A stretch of 64,000 nt of DNA from Vondammii sp040505895 (lineage in GTDB: Bacteria > Pseudomonadota > Gammaproteobacteria > Chromatiales > Chromatiaceae), in NCBI GenBank assembly GCA_040505895.1, contig JBEVXU010000019.1:136953-200952 (forward strand), read 5' to 3'. The notes below the pieces were generated by a model. It was not told the origin of the DNA, searched no databases, and was given only the letters and a program-made list of their open reading frames with translations. Of this stretch, positions 17,338 to 26,215 are shown in pieces. The position numbers and the translations under genes are program-made. Position 1 is the stretch's first letter; each line of letters starts with the position of its first letter.

Positions 17338-20300
17338 TTACTTGTTTTCTGCCGATGCAACTGATGCCCGCCGCCGCACCACCCACCCAAAGCCCATAAA
17401 AATACGATAGAGCAGGGGGATGACAAACAGCGTAAGAACGGTAGAGACCAGCAGGCCCCAGACGATGGCGGTGGCCACCGGCCCCCACATCAGGGAGTGA
17501 CCGCCGAGGCCGGTGGCGAGTGAGAAGAGCCCGGCGATGGTAGTCATGGAGGTGATGAGGATCGGGATCACCCGGCGGCGGGCGGCGTAGAGGGTGGCGT
17601 GGAGTACGCTCATGCCGCGATTCAGTCGCTCGTTGGCGGCACTGATGAGTACGATGGCGGCGTTGACGGCGATACCCGAGAGGGCGACGACACCGTAGAG
17701 GGTGAAGAGGCTCAAGGGGTTGTCGGTGATCCATAGGCCAGTGACCACGCCGGTGAAGGCCATGGGTACGGTGGCGAGGATCATCAATGGCTGGAAGTAG
17801 CTCTTGAACTGGGTGCCGAGGATCATGTACATCAGGCCGATGCCGAAGAGGAAAAGTACGGCGATTGAGTCGATGCTCTCCTGGATATCGTCCAGTTCGC
17901 CGGTGAGGTCAAGGTCGATGCCCGGGTGGTTGCCACGCACCTTCTCCCACTCCGCCAGAATCCGGCTGTTGACGGTGACCGTGTCGGTCAGCGTCTTGTC
18001 TATATCCGCCTCCACCGTGATGGTGCGGCGGAAGTTGTAGTGGCGGATATTACCAAGGCTGGCTGCGGTCTCGGTATGCAGCAGCTCCTTGAGTGCAATG
18101 CGGCCGCCATCCGCCAGTGGCAGGGTGTAGTTGCCCGGCTCCTGGATACTCTGCAGGGTGTGGGGCTTTGCCTGTACCCGCACTTCAATCTCTTCACCAC
18201 GGTTCTGCATTCTTGCCACTACTTCGCCATCGACCAGCAGACGCAGGGTGCGCATCACTTCAGCCGGGCTGATGCCGGCGCGGCGGGCGGCGTCCTGATT
18301 GACTCGGGCCTGCAACTCCATCTGTCCACGGCTGTCATCATCGGTGATGTCACGGATGGCGGGATCTTCCGCCATGATCTTTTTTAGTATCGCTGCGGCT
18401 TGCCGGATTCTTGTGCTGTCGTCTCCACGTACCTTGATGACGATCGGTTTGGAGGTGGGAGGGCCGCCGGCGATACGCAGAAATGAGAGATTATTCGGCC
18501 CGGCGGTGGACATCACCTGGCTGCGCATCGACTCGATCATCTCATCGACACCCCGCAACTCCTCCTCCTTGGGATTGAGCGCTACCAGCACCTGGCCGTA
18601 GTGGTCGCCAAAGAAGGGGGCGGTCTCGGTAAACTGCTGCCCGGCATAGCTGATGATGTTGCGCACCTCGCCGGGGCGGGCCTGGGCGCGTACTTTCTTC
18701 TCCACCTCCATCACCTTCTCCAGGGTGCGGTCCAGGGGTGTGCCGGCAGGCATCTCCAGGCTGACGTAGAAGAGACGGATGGGGTCGGAAGCAAAAAAGT
18801 CGATTTTGATATGACCGCCGGCGGTGACGGTGACGGCTCCGATGAACAGCAGCACCATAGCGAGCAGTATGGTCTTCGGCCAACGCAGTGCGCGCACCAG
18901 GAGTTTGGTGTATTTCACCCGAATCCAGTGCAGGGCGTTGGTTCTTATGCGCTGCAGTGGTGAAGGGCGGCTGAAGTCGAGGTTCATTGCGGTGATGTGG
19001 GCCGGCAGCATCCAGTAGGCCTCCACCAGGCTGATGGCCAGGGCGATGGTGACCACCAGGGGAATGACCATCATATATTTACCGAGAATGCCGGGGAGCA
19101 GCATCAGCGGCAGGAAGGCTGCCATGGTGGTGAGTACTGCGGTGGTCACCGGTCCGACTACTTCCTTGAGGGATGCCAGAGTGGCGGGCAGCACCGCTGC
19201 ACCGCGCTGCAGGCGGTAGTAGATCGACTCCACCACTACCACCGCATCGTCCACCAGCATACCGAGGCTGATCACCACCCCCAGCAGTACGCTGACGTTA
19301 AGGGTCTGGCCGATGGCGCTGAGCAGCCAGAAGGTGCCGGCGAGAATAAAGGGGATACCTATGGTGGTAAGCAGGGCGATGCGACTGCCGAGGAAGAGCC
19401 AGGTCACCAGCAGCACCATCAGCAGGCCGAGGAGGGCGTTGGTCTGCATGATGTTGAGAGCGTTGCGGGTGATCTGGGTCTGGTCATCCACCAGTACCAG
19501 GTCGGCACCGCTCTGCTCACGGAAGCGGTTGCGGCCGGCGATGTAGTCGTTGACCCGCTCCACCAGTTGCAGGGTGTTGGCGCCCTCTTTTTTTGTCAGT
19601 GCAAGCATCACCGCCGGTCGCCCGCCATAGCGCACCAGTTCGTCGGCTTTGCCGCGGGCGCGCACCACCTCAGCAATATCACCCAGCAGGATCTCTCCAT
19701 CGGCGCCCGCCACCGGCAGGGCCGCCAGCGCCTCGGGGCTGCTGTCACGGCCGATTATCCGCACCAGCCATGTGTGATCGCCGACTCGGGCTCTGCCGGC
19801 GGCGAGGTCGCGGAAACTGGCGGCTACCGTATTGGCGAGTTGTGCCGGGGCGATACCTGCAGACTCCAGGCGGTGGGGGATAAAATTGATCTGCAGCTCT
19901 GGCGGGTGAAGGGCGGTCTCGAGGATCCGGCCCACCCCCTTGATTCGCTCCAGATCCTTTTTGATGCTTTCGGCCTGACGACGCAGGTTTTCATCATCCG
20001 CAGACCCGACCACAGCGAGGGTGGCGGAGGGGAAGGCGTTGGCTGTGGTGATCTCGAAGACGAAGGGTGAGGAGGCGTCATCCGGCAGTTCAGCTTCGGC
20101 GTTCTGCACCTCTCGGCGCAGGTCGGCCACCCGCTTGTCGAAGCGTCGGGAAGGGATGTCATCAAACCTCACCAGTATGCTGGAGGCGCTTTCACGGCTG
20201 GCGCTGGAGACAAACTTGATGTCGGAGATGCTGCGGATTTTCCGCTCTATTACCTCGGTGACCTGTTTTTCCACATCCACTGCCGCCGCGCCCGGCAGTA

Positions 20301-20442
20301 TTGTGGTGATGTTGATCCAGTTGAAGTTTATGCTGGGATCCTGCTCCCGGGGCAGCATATTGTAGGAGAGGTAGCCTACCAGCAGCACCAGAACGAAGGT
20401 GAGGTTGGCAAGTACATGGTTGCGGAAGAGGCGGGCAAGCAT
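17338..20442 (-). CDS. RND-family efflux permease
   Basis: A 1034-residue inner-membrane transporter with the HAE/AcrB plan: a first helix at about 13-31, a periplasmic domain, a block of helices from about 335, a second periplasmic domain and a final helix block. GMLVDDAVVVVE in the helix-4 region carries the Asp pair used in proton relay. It lies one base after the adaptor gene, forming a PadR-adaptor-permease operon. No outer-membrane factor gene is adjacent, so a TolC supplied from elsewhere is expected. The substrate is unknown. Confidence 0.92.
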   Translation of the reverse strand: MLARLFRNHVLANLTFVLVLLVGYLSYNMLPREQDPSINFNWINITTILPGAAAVDVEKQVTEVIERKIRSISDIKFVSSASRESASSILVRFDDIPSRRFDKRVADLRREVQNAEAELPDDASSPFVFEITTANAFPSATLAVVGSADDENLRRQAESIKKDLERIKGVGRILETALHPPELQINFIPHRLESAGIAPAQLANTVAASFRDLAAGRARVGDHTWLVRIIGRDSSPEALAALPVAGADGEILLGDIAEVVRARGKADELVRYGGRPAVMLALTKKEGANTLQLVERVNDYIAGRNRFREQSGADLVLVDDQTQITRNALNIMQTNALLGLLMVLLVTWLFLGSRIALLTTIGIPFILAGTFWLLSAIGQTLNVSVLLGVVISLGMLVDDAVVVVESIYYRLQRGAAVLPATLASLKEVVGPVTTAVLTTMAAFLPLMLLPGILGKYMMVIPLVVTIALAISLVEAYWMLPAHITAMNLDFSRPSPLQRIRTNALHWIRVKYTKLLVRALRWPKTILLAMVLLFIGAVTVTAGGHIKIDFFASDPIRLFYVSLEMPAGTPLDRTLEKVMEVEKKVRAQARPGEVRNIISYAGQQFTETAPFFGDHYGQVLVALNPKEEELRGVDEMIESMRSQVMSTAGPNNLSFLRIAGGPPTSKPIVIKVRGDDSTRIRQAAAILKKIMAEDPAIRDITDDDSRGQMELQARVNQDAARRAGISPAEVMRTLRLLVDGEVVARMQNRGEEIEVRVQAKPHTLQSIQEPGNYTLPLADGGRIALKELLHTETAASLGNIRHYNFRRTITVEADIDKTLTDTVTVNSRILAEWEKVRGNHPGIDLDLTGELDDIQESIDSIAVLFLFGIGLMYMILGTQFKSYFQPLMILATVPMAFTGVVTGLWITDNPLSLFTLYGVVALSGIAVNAAIVLISAANERLNRGMSVLHATLYAARRRVIPILITSMTTIAGLFSLATGLGGHSLMWGPVATAIVWGLLVSTVLTLFVIPLLYRIFMGFGWVVRRRASVASAENK

Positions 20443-20443
20443 G

Positions 20444-21463
20444 TTAATTCTTTTCCTGAACCTGATCGCCGTCGTTCAGTCCCTGGCGGCCGTCTATGAT
20501 CAGTCGGCTTGAGGGCGGCAGGGTCACCGCTGCAGGTTGTCCCTCCTGCGCATCGGGCAGGGGGTGAAAGTGTGCCGTCCCATCAACCGCCAGGAAGAGA
20601 CCAAGCCGACCGTTCCGTTGCAGCAGCAGGTCTGGAGGCAGGTGAGGGGTGGGGGCTTGCCATAGCAGGCGCCCGCTGCTGCCCGGCAGTGCTTTGTCGG
20701 CGGTGAATACTAGGCGGGCTTCACGGTAACGCCCGCGGGACTCCACCACCGGCAGAAGCCGTCGTAGTTGCAGACTGAACTGTTGTCGGTTTGACTCAAA
20801 CGTGAGGCTCTTGGCCTTTTTCAGGCTGTTGATCCGGTCGCTTGGAATCTGTGCGGAGATCTCCAGTCGGCGGTTGTCCAGCAACCGGATCAGAGGTTCT
20901 CCGGGAGAGACCCACTCCCCTTCACCGGCCAGTCGTTCGAGGATGATGCCGCCGAAGGGGGCGGTGGTGCGGCAGCGGCCTACGGCGACCTCGGCTTCCT
21001 CTTTTGCCGCCAGGCGGGAGGTGAGGTCGGCCCTGGCCGTCTTTAAGTCAGCCTCACGCTGATTGAACAGCTCCTCGGAGATGTTGCGATCCTTACGCAG
21101 GGAGTTGGTGCGCTTTTTCTGCCGCTCAGCGAGAGTCACCTGGGCGTTGGCTCTGGTAACGGCAGCTGATGCCTGGCGTAGCCGCAGCCGGTTGTCGGTG
21201 CAGATCAGCTCTATCAGCAGCGCACCCTTTTCAATGGTATCTCCCACTCGTACCGGTATCCGGCTGATGCGTCCGGTGGTCTCGGCGCTGATGCGGCTGT
21301 CGTTTAGGCTCAAGGTGGTGGCGGGTGCGCTGTGCTCTGGCTGGTACGCGATTTCATTGATACTGCTTGTAGTGATGTGTGTGGTGGCATCTTCGGCAAT
21401 CAGCTGTTGTGTCGGCAGTAGCAGGCAGAGCAGCAGAGCGAGGTACTTTGTTGTGTTGTTCAT
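20444..21463 (-). CDS. RND efflux periplasmic adaptor (membrane fusion protein)
   Basis: A 339-residue HlyD/AcrA-type adaptor with a signal peptide (LALLLCLLLPTQQLIA, to about residue 23), a biotinyl-lipoyl-like half (GRISRIPVRVGDTIEKGALL), a helical hairpin at about 100-155 and the second lipoyl half (TTAPFGGIILERLAGEGEWV). It lacks the lipobox Cys of AcrA. It overlaps the PadR gene by four bases and ends one base before the permease gene, so the three are co-translated. Confidence 0.9.
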   Translation of the reverse strand: MNNTTKYLALLLCLLLPTQQLIAEDATTHITTSSINEIAYQPEHSAPATTLSLNDSRISAETTGRISRIPVRVGDTIEKGALLIELICTDNRLRLRQASAAVTRANAQVTLAERQKKRTNSLRKDRNISEELFNQREADLKTARADLTSRLAAKEEAEVAVGRCRTTAPFGGIILERLAGEGEWVSPGEPLIRLLDNRRLEISAQIPSDRINSLKKAKSLTFESNRQQFSLQLRRLLPVVESRGRYREARLVFTADKALPGSSGRLLWQAPTPHLPPDLLLQRNGRLGLFLAVDGTAHFHPLPDAQEGQPAAVTLPPSSRLIIDGRQGLNDGDQVQEKN

Positions 21464-22008
21464 GGTGCAGACGCCTCTCTCTTTTCCATCTCGATCTCCA
21501 GCACCAGCTGGTCCCCGCGCTGCTCCATCAGCGCCAACAGGCTCTGGTTGACGGTGATACCATACTCCAGGGTAAAGCGCATACCGCAGGTTAGTCGCTG
21601 ATTATTAGCGTAGATCTCCTGCAGGGTCTCCAACTCAGCTTTGATCTGTGCTGTCTGGCGCTCCAGCACCTCTGTCAGCCGCTCTTGCGGTAGCAGGTGG
21701 GCGAAGGTCATCAGCACCATAAAGTCGCTGCGGTATTGTTCACTCGGTTCTGTTTCTCTGAGGTTTTTGGCGAATTGTTGGCGTCCGGCCGGGGTGATGC
21801 TGAAAACCTTCTTGGTCGGCCGCTTCTCCTGAGTTTCTTCGCGGAAGCTGACCAGTCCCTGCTCCGTCAGTTTGGCCAGGGCGGGATAGATCGAGCCAAA
21901 GCTGGCCGCCTGAAAGTGGCTGAACTGCTTTTCGAACATCTTCTTGATTTGGTAGCCGCTGGCTTCACCCAGTGAGAGTGCGCCGAGGCAGAGATTGTTG
22001 ATATCCAT
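21460..22008 (-). CDS. PadR-family transcriptional regulator
   Basis: A 182-residue regulator. The N-terminal winged helix (LSLGEASGYQIKKMFEK, then FGSIYPALAKLTEQGLV) is the PadR signature, and the C-terminal half is the helical dimerisation domain. The start at 22008 gives the family N-terminus MDINNLCLGALS; a longer frame to 22143 runs into the divergent rlmI gene. As first gene of the efflux operon it is probably an autorepressor. An imperfect AT-rich palindrome, TATCGAGTC...TCGGATA (about 22018-22041), just upstream could be its operator. Confidence 0.88.
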   Translation of the reverse strand: MDINNLCLGALSLGEASGYQIKKMFEKQFSHFQAASFGSIYPALAKLTEQGLVSFREETQEKRPTKKVFSITPAGRQQFAKNLRETEPSEQYRSDFMVLMTFAHLLPQERLTEVLERQTAQIKAELETLQEIYANNQRLTCGMRFTLEYGITVNQSLLALMEQRGDQLVLEIEMEKREASAP

Positions 22009-22117
22009 GGCTGCTATGTATCGAGTCAATATATATCGGATAAATATAGGTTGAGGGCGGTTCTGTGTCAAATCTGCTACCCTTGCGCTCTTTTTAAAGT
22101 TTGCCAGGTCTCTCCCC

Positions 22118-23314
22118 ATGAATGCGATCCCCCTGCGTCTCAAGAAAAACCTCGATCGTCGCCTGCGTGCCGGCCACTGCTGGGTCTATAGCAATGAGGT
22201 GGATACCGCGGCAACTCCACTGAAAGAGATGGCCCCCGGCCAGTCGGTGGATATTCTCAGCCATCAGGGGAAGTGGCTTGGCTCAGGTTACGCCAATCCC
22301 CATTCATTGATCTGTGCCCGTTTGGTAAGCCGGGATCGTGAGCACCCACTCACAGCATCACTGTTGGTACATCGGCTGAAGATAGCCCTGGGGCTGCGCC
22401 AGCGGCTCTTTTCTAAAGCTTACTATCGCCTTGTCTTTGGTGAGAGTGATGGTCTGCCTGGGCTTGTGGTTGACCGCTTTGGTGATTACCTGGTGGTTCA
22501 GATCACCACTGCCGGGATGGAGCAGATGAAGCAGGAGATTGTGGCCGCGCTCGAGAAGGTGGTGAAGCCAACCGCTGTTCTCTTTCGCAACGATACGCAG
22601 ATCCGGGAGATGGAGGGGTTGGAGCGCTATGTGGAGCCGGCTCTGGGTGACTGGCCGGAACAGCTTGAGGTGGAGGAGAATGGCGTACATTTCCAGGTGC
22701 CTTCCCGTGAAGGGCAGAAGACCGGCTGGTTCTTTGATCAGGCGGCCAACAGGCAGCGGATGGCGCCCTATGTTGAAGGCAAACGGGTGCTGGACGTCTG
22801 CAGCTACGTCGGTGCTTGGGGTGTTCAGGCGGCGGTTCGGGGTGCCACCGATGTACTCTGTGTCGATGCCTCAGCAACAGCACTGGATGCGGTGGATGCC
22901 AATGCGGCATTGAATGGTGTTACTGAGAAAGTAGCCGGTCTGCAGGGGGATGCCTTTGATGCTTTGCGGGAGTTGCGGGCGGAGCGGCAGCGCTTTGATG
23001 TAGTGATGCTTGATCCTCCAGCCTTTATCAAGCGCAGAAAGGATATCAAGGAGGGGACGCTGGCGTACCGACGTCTGAATCAGCTGGGGCTGCAGCTATT
23101 GAGTAAGGACGGCATGTTGGTCACCTCCTCCTGTTCACACCACATGAGCAGAGACAGCCTGCTGCAGGTGGTACAGCAAGCGGCTAGGCATACTGATAGA
23201 AGTTTGCAGCTACTGGAGCAGGGGCAGCAGGGGCCGGACCATCCTATTCATCCGGCAATGCCCGAGACCGCCTACCTCAAGGCGTTCTATCTGCGGGTAT
23301 TGCCGGCTTTTTAG
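22118..23314 (+). CDS. rlmI: 23S rRNA m5C methyltransferase, RlmI family
   Basis: A 398-residue SAM-dependent methyltransferase: an N-terminal PUA-like domain (RLKKNLDRRLRAGHCWVYSNE) followed by a Rossmann domain with VLDVCSYVGAWG, the motif IV sequence MLDPPAF and the catalytic-Cys region VTSSCSHH. These fit RlmI (YccW), which methylates C1962 of 23S rRNA in E. coli. It is divergent from the PadR gene, with 109 bases between the starts. The promoters of both genes must lie in that gap. Confidence 0.9.
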   Translation: MNAIPLRLKKNLDRRLRAGHCWVYSNEVDTAATPLKEMAPGQSVDILSHQGKWLGSGYANPHSLICARLVSRDREHPLTASLLVHRLKIALGLRQRLFSKAYYRLVFGESDGLPGLVVDRFGDYLVVQITTAGMEQMKQEIVAALEKVVKPTAVLFRNDTQIREMEGLERYVEPALGDWPEQLEVEENGVHFQVPSREGQKTGWFFDQAANRQRMAPYVEGKRVLDVCSYVGAWGVQAAVRGATDVLCVDASATALDAVDANAALNGVTEKVAGLQGDAFDALRELRAERQRFDVVMLDPPAFIKRRKDIKEGTLAYRRLNQLGLQLLSKDGMLVTSSCSHHMSRDSLLQVVQQAARHTDRSLQLLEQGQQGPDHPIHPAMPETAYLKAFYLRVLPAF

Positions 23315-23323
23315 GGGGTGAGT

Positions 23324-23650
23324 TTAACGGGCCAGATTATGGATCTCCTGACGGATTCTTGATCTGTCAGGTTCCGGTATCCTGTTCCATTCATTGGCGA
23401 CAGTCATTGCCTCTTCAGGCAGCGTGGCAGCCAGTTCGTCACCGAACATCAGCCATGCCGGATTGACGTCGAGTACGGCAGCGATTTGGTCGATCTTTCG
23501 CGGTCGCAGGCTCTTGCCGTTCTCTATCTTTTGAATCACGGCTTGGTTGGTGCCTGCCCGTACGGCAAGCTGTTCTTGGGTCCATCCTTTCTCTTGTCGA
23601 CGAAAGCGCATGCGGTGACCCAGAGTCCCGAGGTCTAGGGGAGTCTTCAT
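23324..23650 (-). CDS. XRE-family helix-turn-helix regulator
   Basis: A 108-residue protein. Residues 12-65 form a Cro/C1-type HTH (RRQEKGWTQEQLAVRAG, then NQAVIQKIENGKSLRPRKI). The C-terminal 40 residues are charged, with no further known domain. It converges on rlmI with 9 bases between the stops. Its target is unknown. It does not sit beside a recognisable toxin or prophage gene. Confidence 0.85.
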   Translation of the reverse strand: MKTPLDLGTLGHRMRFRRQEKGWTQEQLAVRAGTNQAVIQKIENGKSLRPRKIDQIAAVLDVNPAWLMFGDELAATLPEEAMTVANEWNRIPEPDRSRIRQEIHNLAR

Positions 23651-24011
23651 AAAAGTAACCTATATGTGTTAATCCATTTGTACTAGCGACCCCTGATTTC
23701 GGTTCTTAAGCTATTTCTTCATCAAATTTTCCATCTGGATCATGCAGGGTTGTGGCATGACGGTAGGATTAATCCTTTGTAGAAATATACTCTCCAGCAA
23801 GAACTCAGGCGCCTCGGCCGACTATTCGTCCGGTAAACGCAACCGAATCAGATCGGTTGCCTACCATATATAGTAGCAAAATCCCGAGAGTTGTTTTCCT
23901 TTTCGGGGTTTTTATTCTCTTTAAATTAGAAATTTAGATAATAAATCAATGGTGGGAGTGGCATATTCTTGCTGGTGTGCGCTTCAACTTATCTCCTGTA
24001 CCATAACTGCC
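23651..24011. other. Non-coding spacer before lgt
   Basis: About 360 bases with no supported gene. CAACCGAATCAGATCGGTTG (23840-23859) is a 7-bp hairpin. CCCGA (23883-23887) can pair with TCGGG (23903-23907) before a T run, a weak terminator-like structure. An in-frame ATG at 23949 upstream of lgt is not favoured. Confidence 0.5.
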
Positions 24012-24860
24012 ATGCTGACTTACCCAGATATCGACCCCGTACTCCTCTCGATCGGCCCACTCAAAGTTCACTGGTACGGTGCCATGTACCTGGTCGGTTT
24101 TGTCGGCGGCTGGTGGTTGGCCAGAATGCGCGCGGCCCGTCAGGGATCGGGGTGGACTCCACAGCAGATCGATGACCTGCTGTTCTATATAGCACTTGGG
24201 GTGGTGCTCGGCGGCAGGCTGGGTTACACCTTCTTCTACAAATTCGATCTGCTGCTACAAGATCCCCTCTCGCTGTTACGAATATGGGAGGGCGGTATGT
24301 CATTCCACGGCGGGCTGCTCGGTGTGATATTTGCCATGTGGCTCTATGGCCGGCGTTTTCAGCGGCGGTTTTTCGATCTTACCGACTTTATTGCACCTCT
24401 GATCCCTGTTGGCCTTGGTGCGGGTCGTCTGGGTAATTTCATCAATGGGGAGCTCTGGGGTGGGCCGGGGTCGGTCCCCTGGGCGATGCAGGTCTCCTGT
24501 GATCGCTTTTATGATCTCTGCGCCAACAAACTGCAGCTGCCGGCGGTAACCGGGTTTACCCCGCCGCTCCATCCCAGCCAGCTCTATGAGGCTCTGCTGG
24601 AGGGGATGGTTCTATTTATTATCCTCTGGCTCTACTCTGCCAAGCCGAGGCCTGTTATGGCAGTCTCCGGTATGTTCCTCCTCTGCTACGGCCTGTTCCG
24701 ATTCCTGGTTGAGCTGGTTCGGATGCCGGACAGCCATATTGGTTATCTCGCCTTCGACTGGTTGACTCAGGGGCAGCTGTTGACCCTGCCGATGCTGCTG
24801 GGTGGGCCGCTGCTGCTTTTGATCGCTTACCGACAACAACAGACAACAACGGATTCATAG
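24012..24860 (+). CDS. lgt: Prolipoprotein diacylglyceryl transferase
   Basis: A 282-residue polytopic inner-membrane enzyme. The Lgt signature reads AGRLGNFINGELWGGP, and HPSQLYEA carries the conserved His-Pro-Ser-Gln-Leu-Tyr-Glu. It transfers diacylglycerol from phosphatidylglycerol to the lipobox Cys of prolipoproteins. The ATG at 24012 gives MLTYPDIDPVLLSIGPL, the family N-terminus. thyA starts 7 bases after its stop, the common lgt-thyA pair. Confidence 0.95.
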   Translation: MLTYPDIDPVLLSIGPLKVHWYGAMYLVGFVGGWWLARMRAARQGSGWTPQQIDDLLFYIALGVVLGGRLGYTFFYKFDLLLQDPLSLLRIWEGGMSFHGGLLGVIFAMWLYGRRFQRRFFDLTDFIAPLIPVGLGAGRLGNFINGELWGGPGSVPWAMQVSCDRFYDLCANKLQLPAVTGFTPPLHPSQLYEALLEGMVLFIILWLYSAKPRPVMAVSGMFLLCYGLFRFLVELVRMPDSHIGYLAFDWLTQGQLLTLPMLLGGPLLLLIAYRQQQTTTDS

Positions 24861-24866
24861 CCGCTT

Positions 24867-25661
24867 ATGCACCAGTATCTTGACCTCATGCGCCATGTGC
24901 GCGACAACGGTACTCGCAAGGAGGATCGGACCGGCACCGGCACGGTCAGCCTATTCGGTCACCAGATGCGCTTTGACCTCTCTCAGGGCTTTCCTCTGGT
25001 CACTACCAAGAAGCTGCACCTGCGTTCCATCATCCATGAACTGCTCTGGTTTCTTCAAGGCGACACCAATATCCGCTACCTGAAAGAGAACGGTGTACGT
25101 ATCTGGGATGAGTGGGCGGATGAGAGTGGCGATCTGGGGCCGGTCTACGGTTACCAGTGGCGTTCCTGGCCAGCACCTGACGGAGGTCATATAGATCAGA
25201 TCAGTCAACTGATCGAGCAGATCAAGAATAATCCGGACTCAAGGCGACTGATGGTTACTGCGTGGAATCCCGCTGATGTGGAGCGGATGGCACTTCCCCC
25301 CTGCCACTGTCTGTTTCAGTTCTATGTGCTGGATGGGCGGCTCTCCTGCCAGCTCTACCAGCGCAGTGCTGACATATTTCTGGGTGTACCCTTCAATATC
25401 GCTTCCTACGCTTTGCTTGCCATGATGGTTGCTCAGGTCACAGGGCTGGAGCCTGGAGAGTTTATCCACACCTTTGGTGATGCGCACCTCTACTCAAACC
25501 ACCTGGAGCAGGTGGATCTACAGCTCTCGCGGGAGCCTCTGCCGTTACCGGAAATGAAACTGAATCCTGATGTGAGGTCCCTTTTTGATTTCTGTTATGA
25601 GGATTTTGAGTTGACAGGGTATGAGGCGCACCCTCACATCAAGGCTGAAGTAGCGGTTTAA
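24867..25661 (+). CDS. thyA: Thymidylate synthase
   Basis: A 264-residue enzyme of exactly the E. coli length. The catalytic C146 is in LPPCHCLFQF, with the folate/dUMP residues of RRLMVTAWNP and the C-terminal IKAEVAV. It makes dTMP from dUMP with methylene-THF and produces dihydrofolate, which FolA (26526) recycles. It forms an operon with lgt. Between thyA and folA lie two tiny genes and a MITE-like element. Confidence 0.97.
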   Translation: MHQYLDLMRHVRDNGTRKEDRTGTGTVSLFGHQMRFDLSQGFPLVTTKKLHLRSIIHELLWFLQGDTNIRYLKENGVRIWDEWADESGDLGPVYGYQWRSWPAPDGGHIDQISQLIEQIKNNPDSRRLMVTAWNPADVERMALPPCHCLFQFYVLDGRLSCQLYQRSADIFLGVPFNIASYALLAMMVAQVTGLEPGEFIHTFGDAHLYSNHLEQVDLQLSREPLPLPEMKLNPDVRSLFDFCYEDFELTGYEAHPHIKAEVAV

Positions 25662-25678
25662 TTCCTAATCAAAATTAC

Positions 25679-25706
25679 TTGACCACGCATAAATATCTGA
25701 TATATT
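25679..25706 (+). promoter_or_regulatory. Predicted sigma-70 promoter of small gene 1
   Basis: TTGACC (25679-25684), a 16-base spacer and TATATT (25701-25706). The same arrangement and flanking AAAAT(T/C)ACTTG recur 266 bases downstream before the paralogous gene, which supports it. Confidence 0.65.
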
Positions 25707-25741
25707 AGCAATCAATCATTTAATTAAATGAGGTTGCTGCC

Positions 25742-25861
25742 ATGAACGATGTACTGAGAGTAGATTGTGCCGAGTGGCGCGAGGTTGCCGAGGTTTTTCC
25801 AGTTGAGATGGAAGTGATCATGGATATGATGATCGAGGCCGAGTTCGAGGTCTGCAACTGA
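25742..25861 (+). CDS. 39-residue acidic protein of unknown function, paralogue 1
   Basis: A 39-residue ORF: starts MNDVLRVDCAEW, continues REVAEVFPVEMEVIMDMM and ends IEAEFEVCN. GAGG about 8 bases before the ATG is the ribosome site. It is strongly acidic and could form one or two amphipathic helices; no signal peptide or membrane segment. A paralogue of identical length follows at 26008, sharing DC(A/S)EW, FP(V/R)EMEVI(M/I)DMMIEAE and a Cys next to last. Each has its own promoter and terminator, so both are probably expressed. I do not recognise the family. Confidence 0.72.
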   Translation: MNDVLRVDCAEWREVAEVFPVEMEVIMDMMIEAEFEVCN

Positions 25862-25889
25862 TTCGGGTGCTGTACAGGTATTCCCGTAG

Positions 25890-25913
25890 AAACACCCGCT
25901 TCGGCGGGTGTTT
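25890..25913 (+). terminator. Terminator of small gene 1
   Basis: AAACACCCGC-TTCG-GCGGGTGTTT: a 10-bp perfect stem with a UUCG tetraloop and a T-rich end, 29 bases after the stop codon. Confidence 0.88.
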
Positions 25914-25944
25914 CGCTTTGTGCAGCAGGAGCAACAAAAATCAC

Positions 25945-25972
25945 TTGTAATAAGGGAGATATGGGCTATATT
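25945..25972 (+). promoter_or_regulatory. Predicted sigma-70 promoter of small gene 2
   Basis: TTGTAA (25945-25950), a 16-base spacer and TATATT (25967-25972). Spacing and -10 sequence are identical to the promoter of paralogue 1. Confidence 0.6.
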
Positions 25973-26007
25973 AGTAGTAGGTGTTTTACTAATTAGAGGG
26001 CGTTGCC

Positions 26008-26127
26008 ATGAAAGATGCATTGGTGTTTGACTGTAGTGAGTGGCAGGTGTTGTCCGAGATGTTCCCTAGAGAGATGGAAGTCATTATCGATATGATGATT
26101 GAGGCCGAGGTTGAGCTCTGCCGCTGA
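26008..26127 (+). CDS. 39-residue acidic protein of unknown function, paralogue 2
   Basis: A 39-residue ORF: starts MKDALVFDCSEW, continues QVLSEMFPREMEVIIDMM and ends IEAEVELCR. The ribosome site is AGAGGG before the ATG. About 60% of residues match paralogue 1 with no gaps, and differences are mostly conservative (I/M, E/Q, V/L), as expected for selection on protein sequence. It also has its own terminator with the same stem and loop. Function unknown. Confidence 0.72.
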   Translation: MKDALVFDCSEWQVLSEMFPREMEVIIDMMIEAEVELCR

Positions 26128-26170
26128 AGTTTCCGAGTGACCCCCATACTGTTTTGGGACGATTTCATAG

Positions 26171-26191
26171 CACCCGCTTCGGCGGGTGTTT
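26171..26191 (+). terminator. Terminator of small gene 2
   Basis: CACCCGC-TTCG-GCGGGTG followed by TTT: the same stem and UUCG loop as the terminator of paralogue 1, shorter by three A-T pairs. Confidence 0.85.
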
Positions 26192-26215
26192 CAGTTTTTG
26201 GCTCTGATATTGTTC

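Noticed and set aside
18997..20070. A long open frame on the plus strand opposite the RND permease
   Set aside because: It is antisense to a clear coding gene, has low-complexity His/Gln/Gly composition and no ribosome site; a shadow of GC-rich codon bias.
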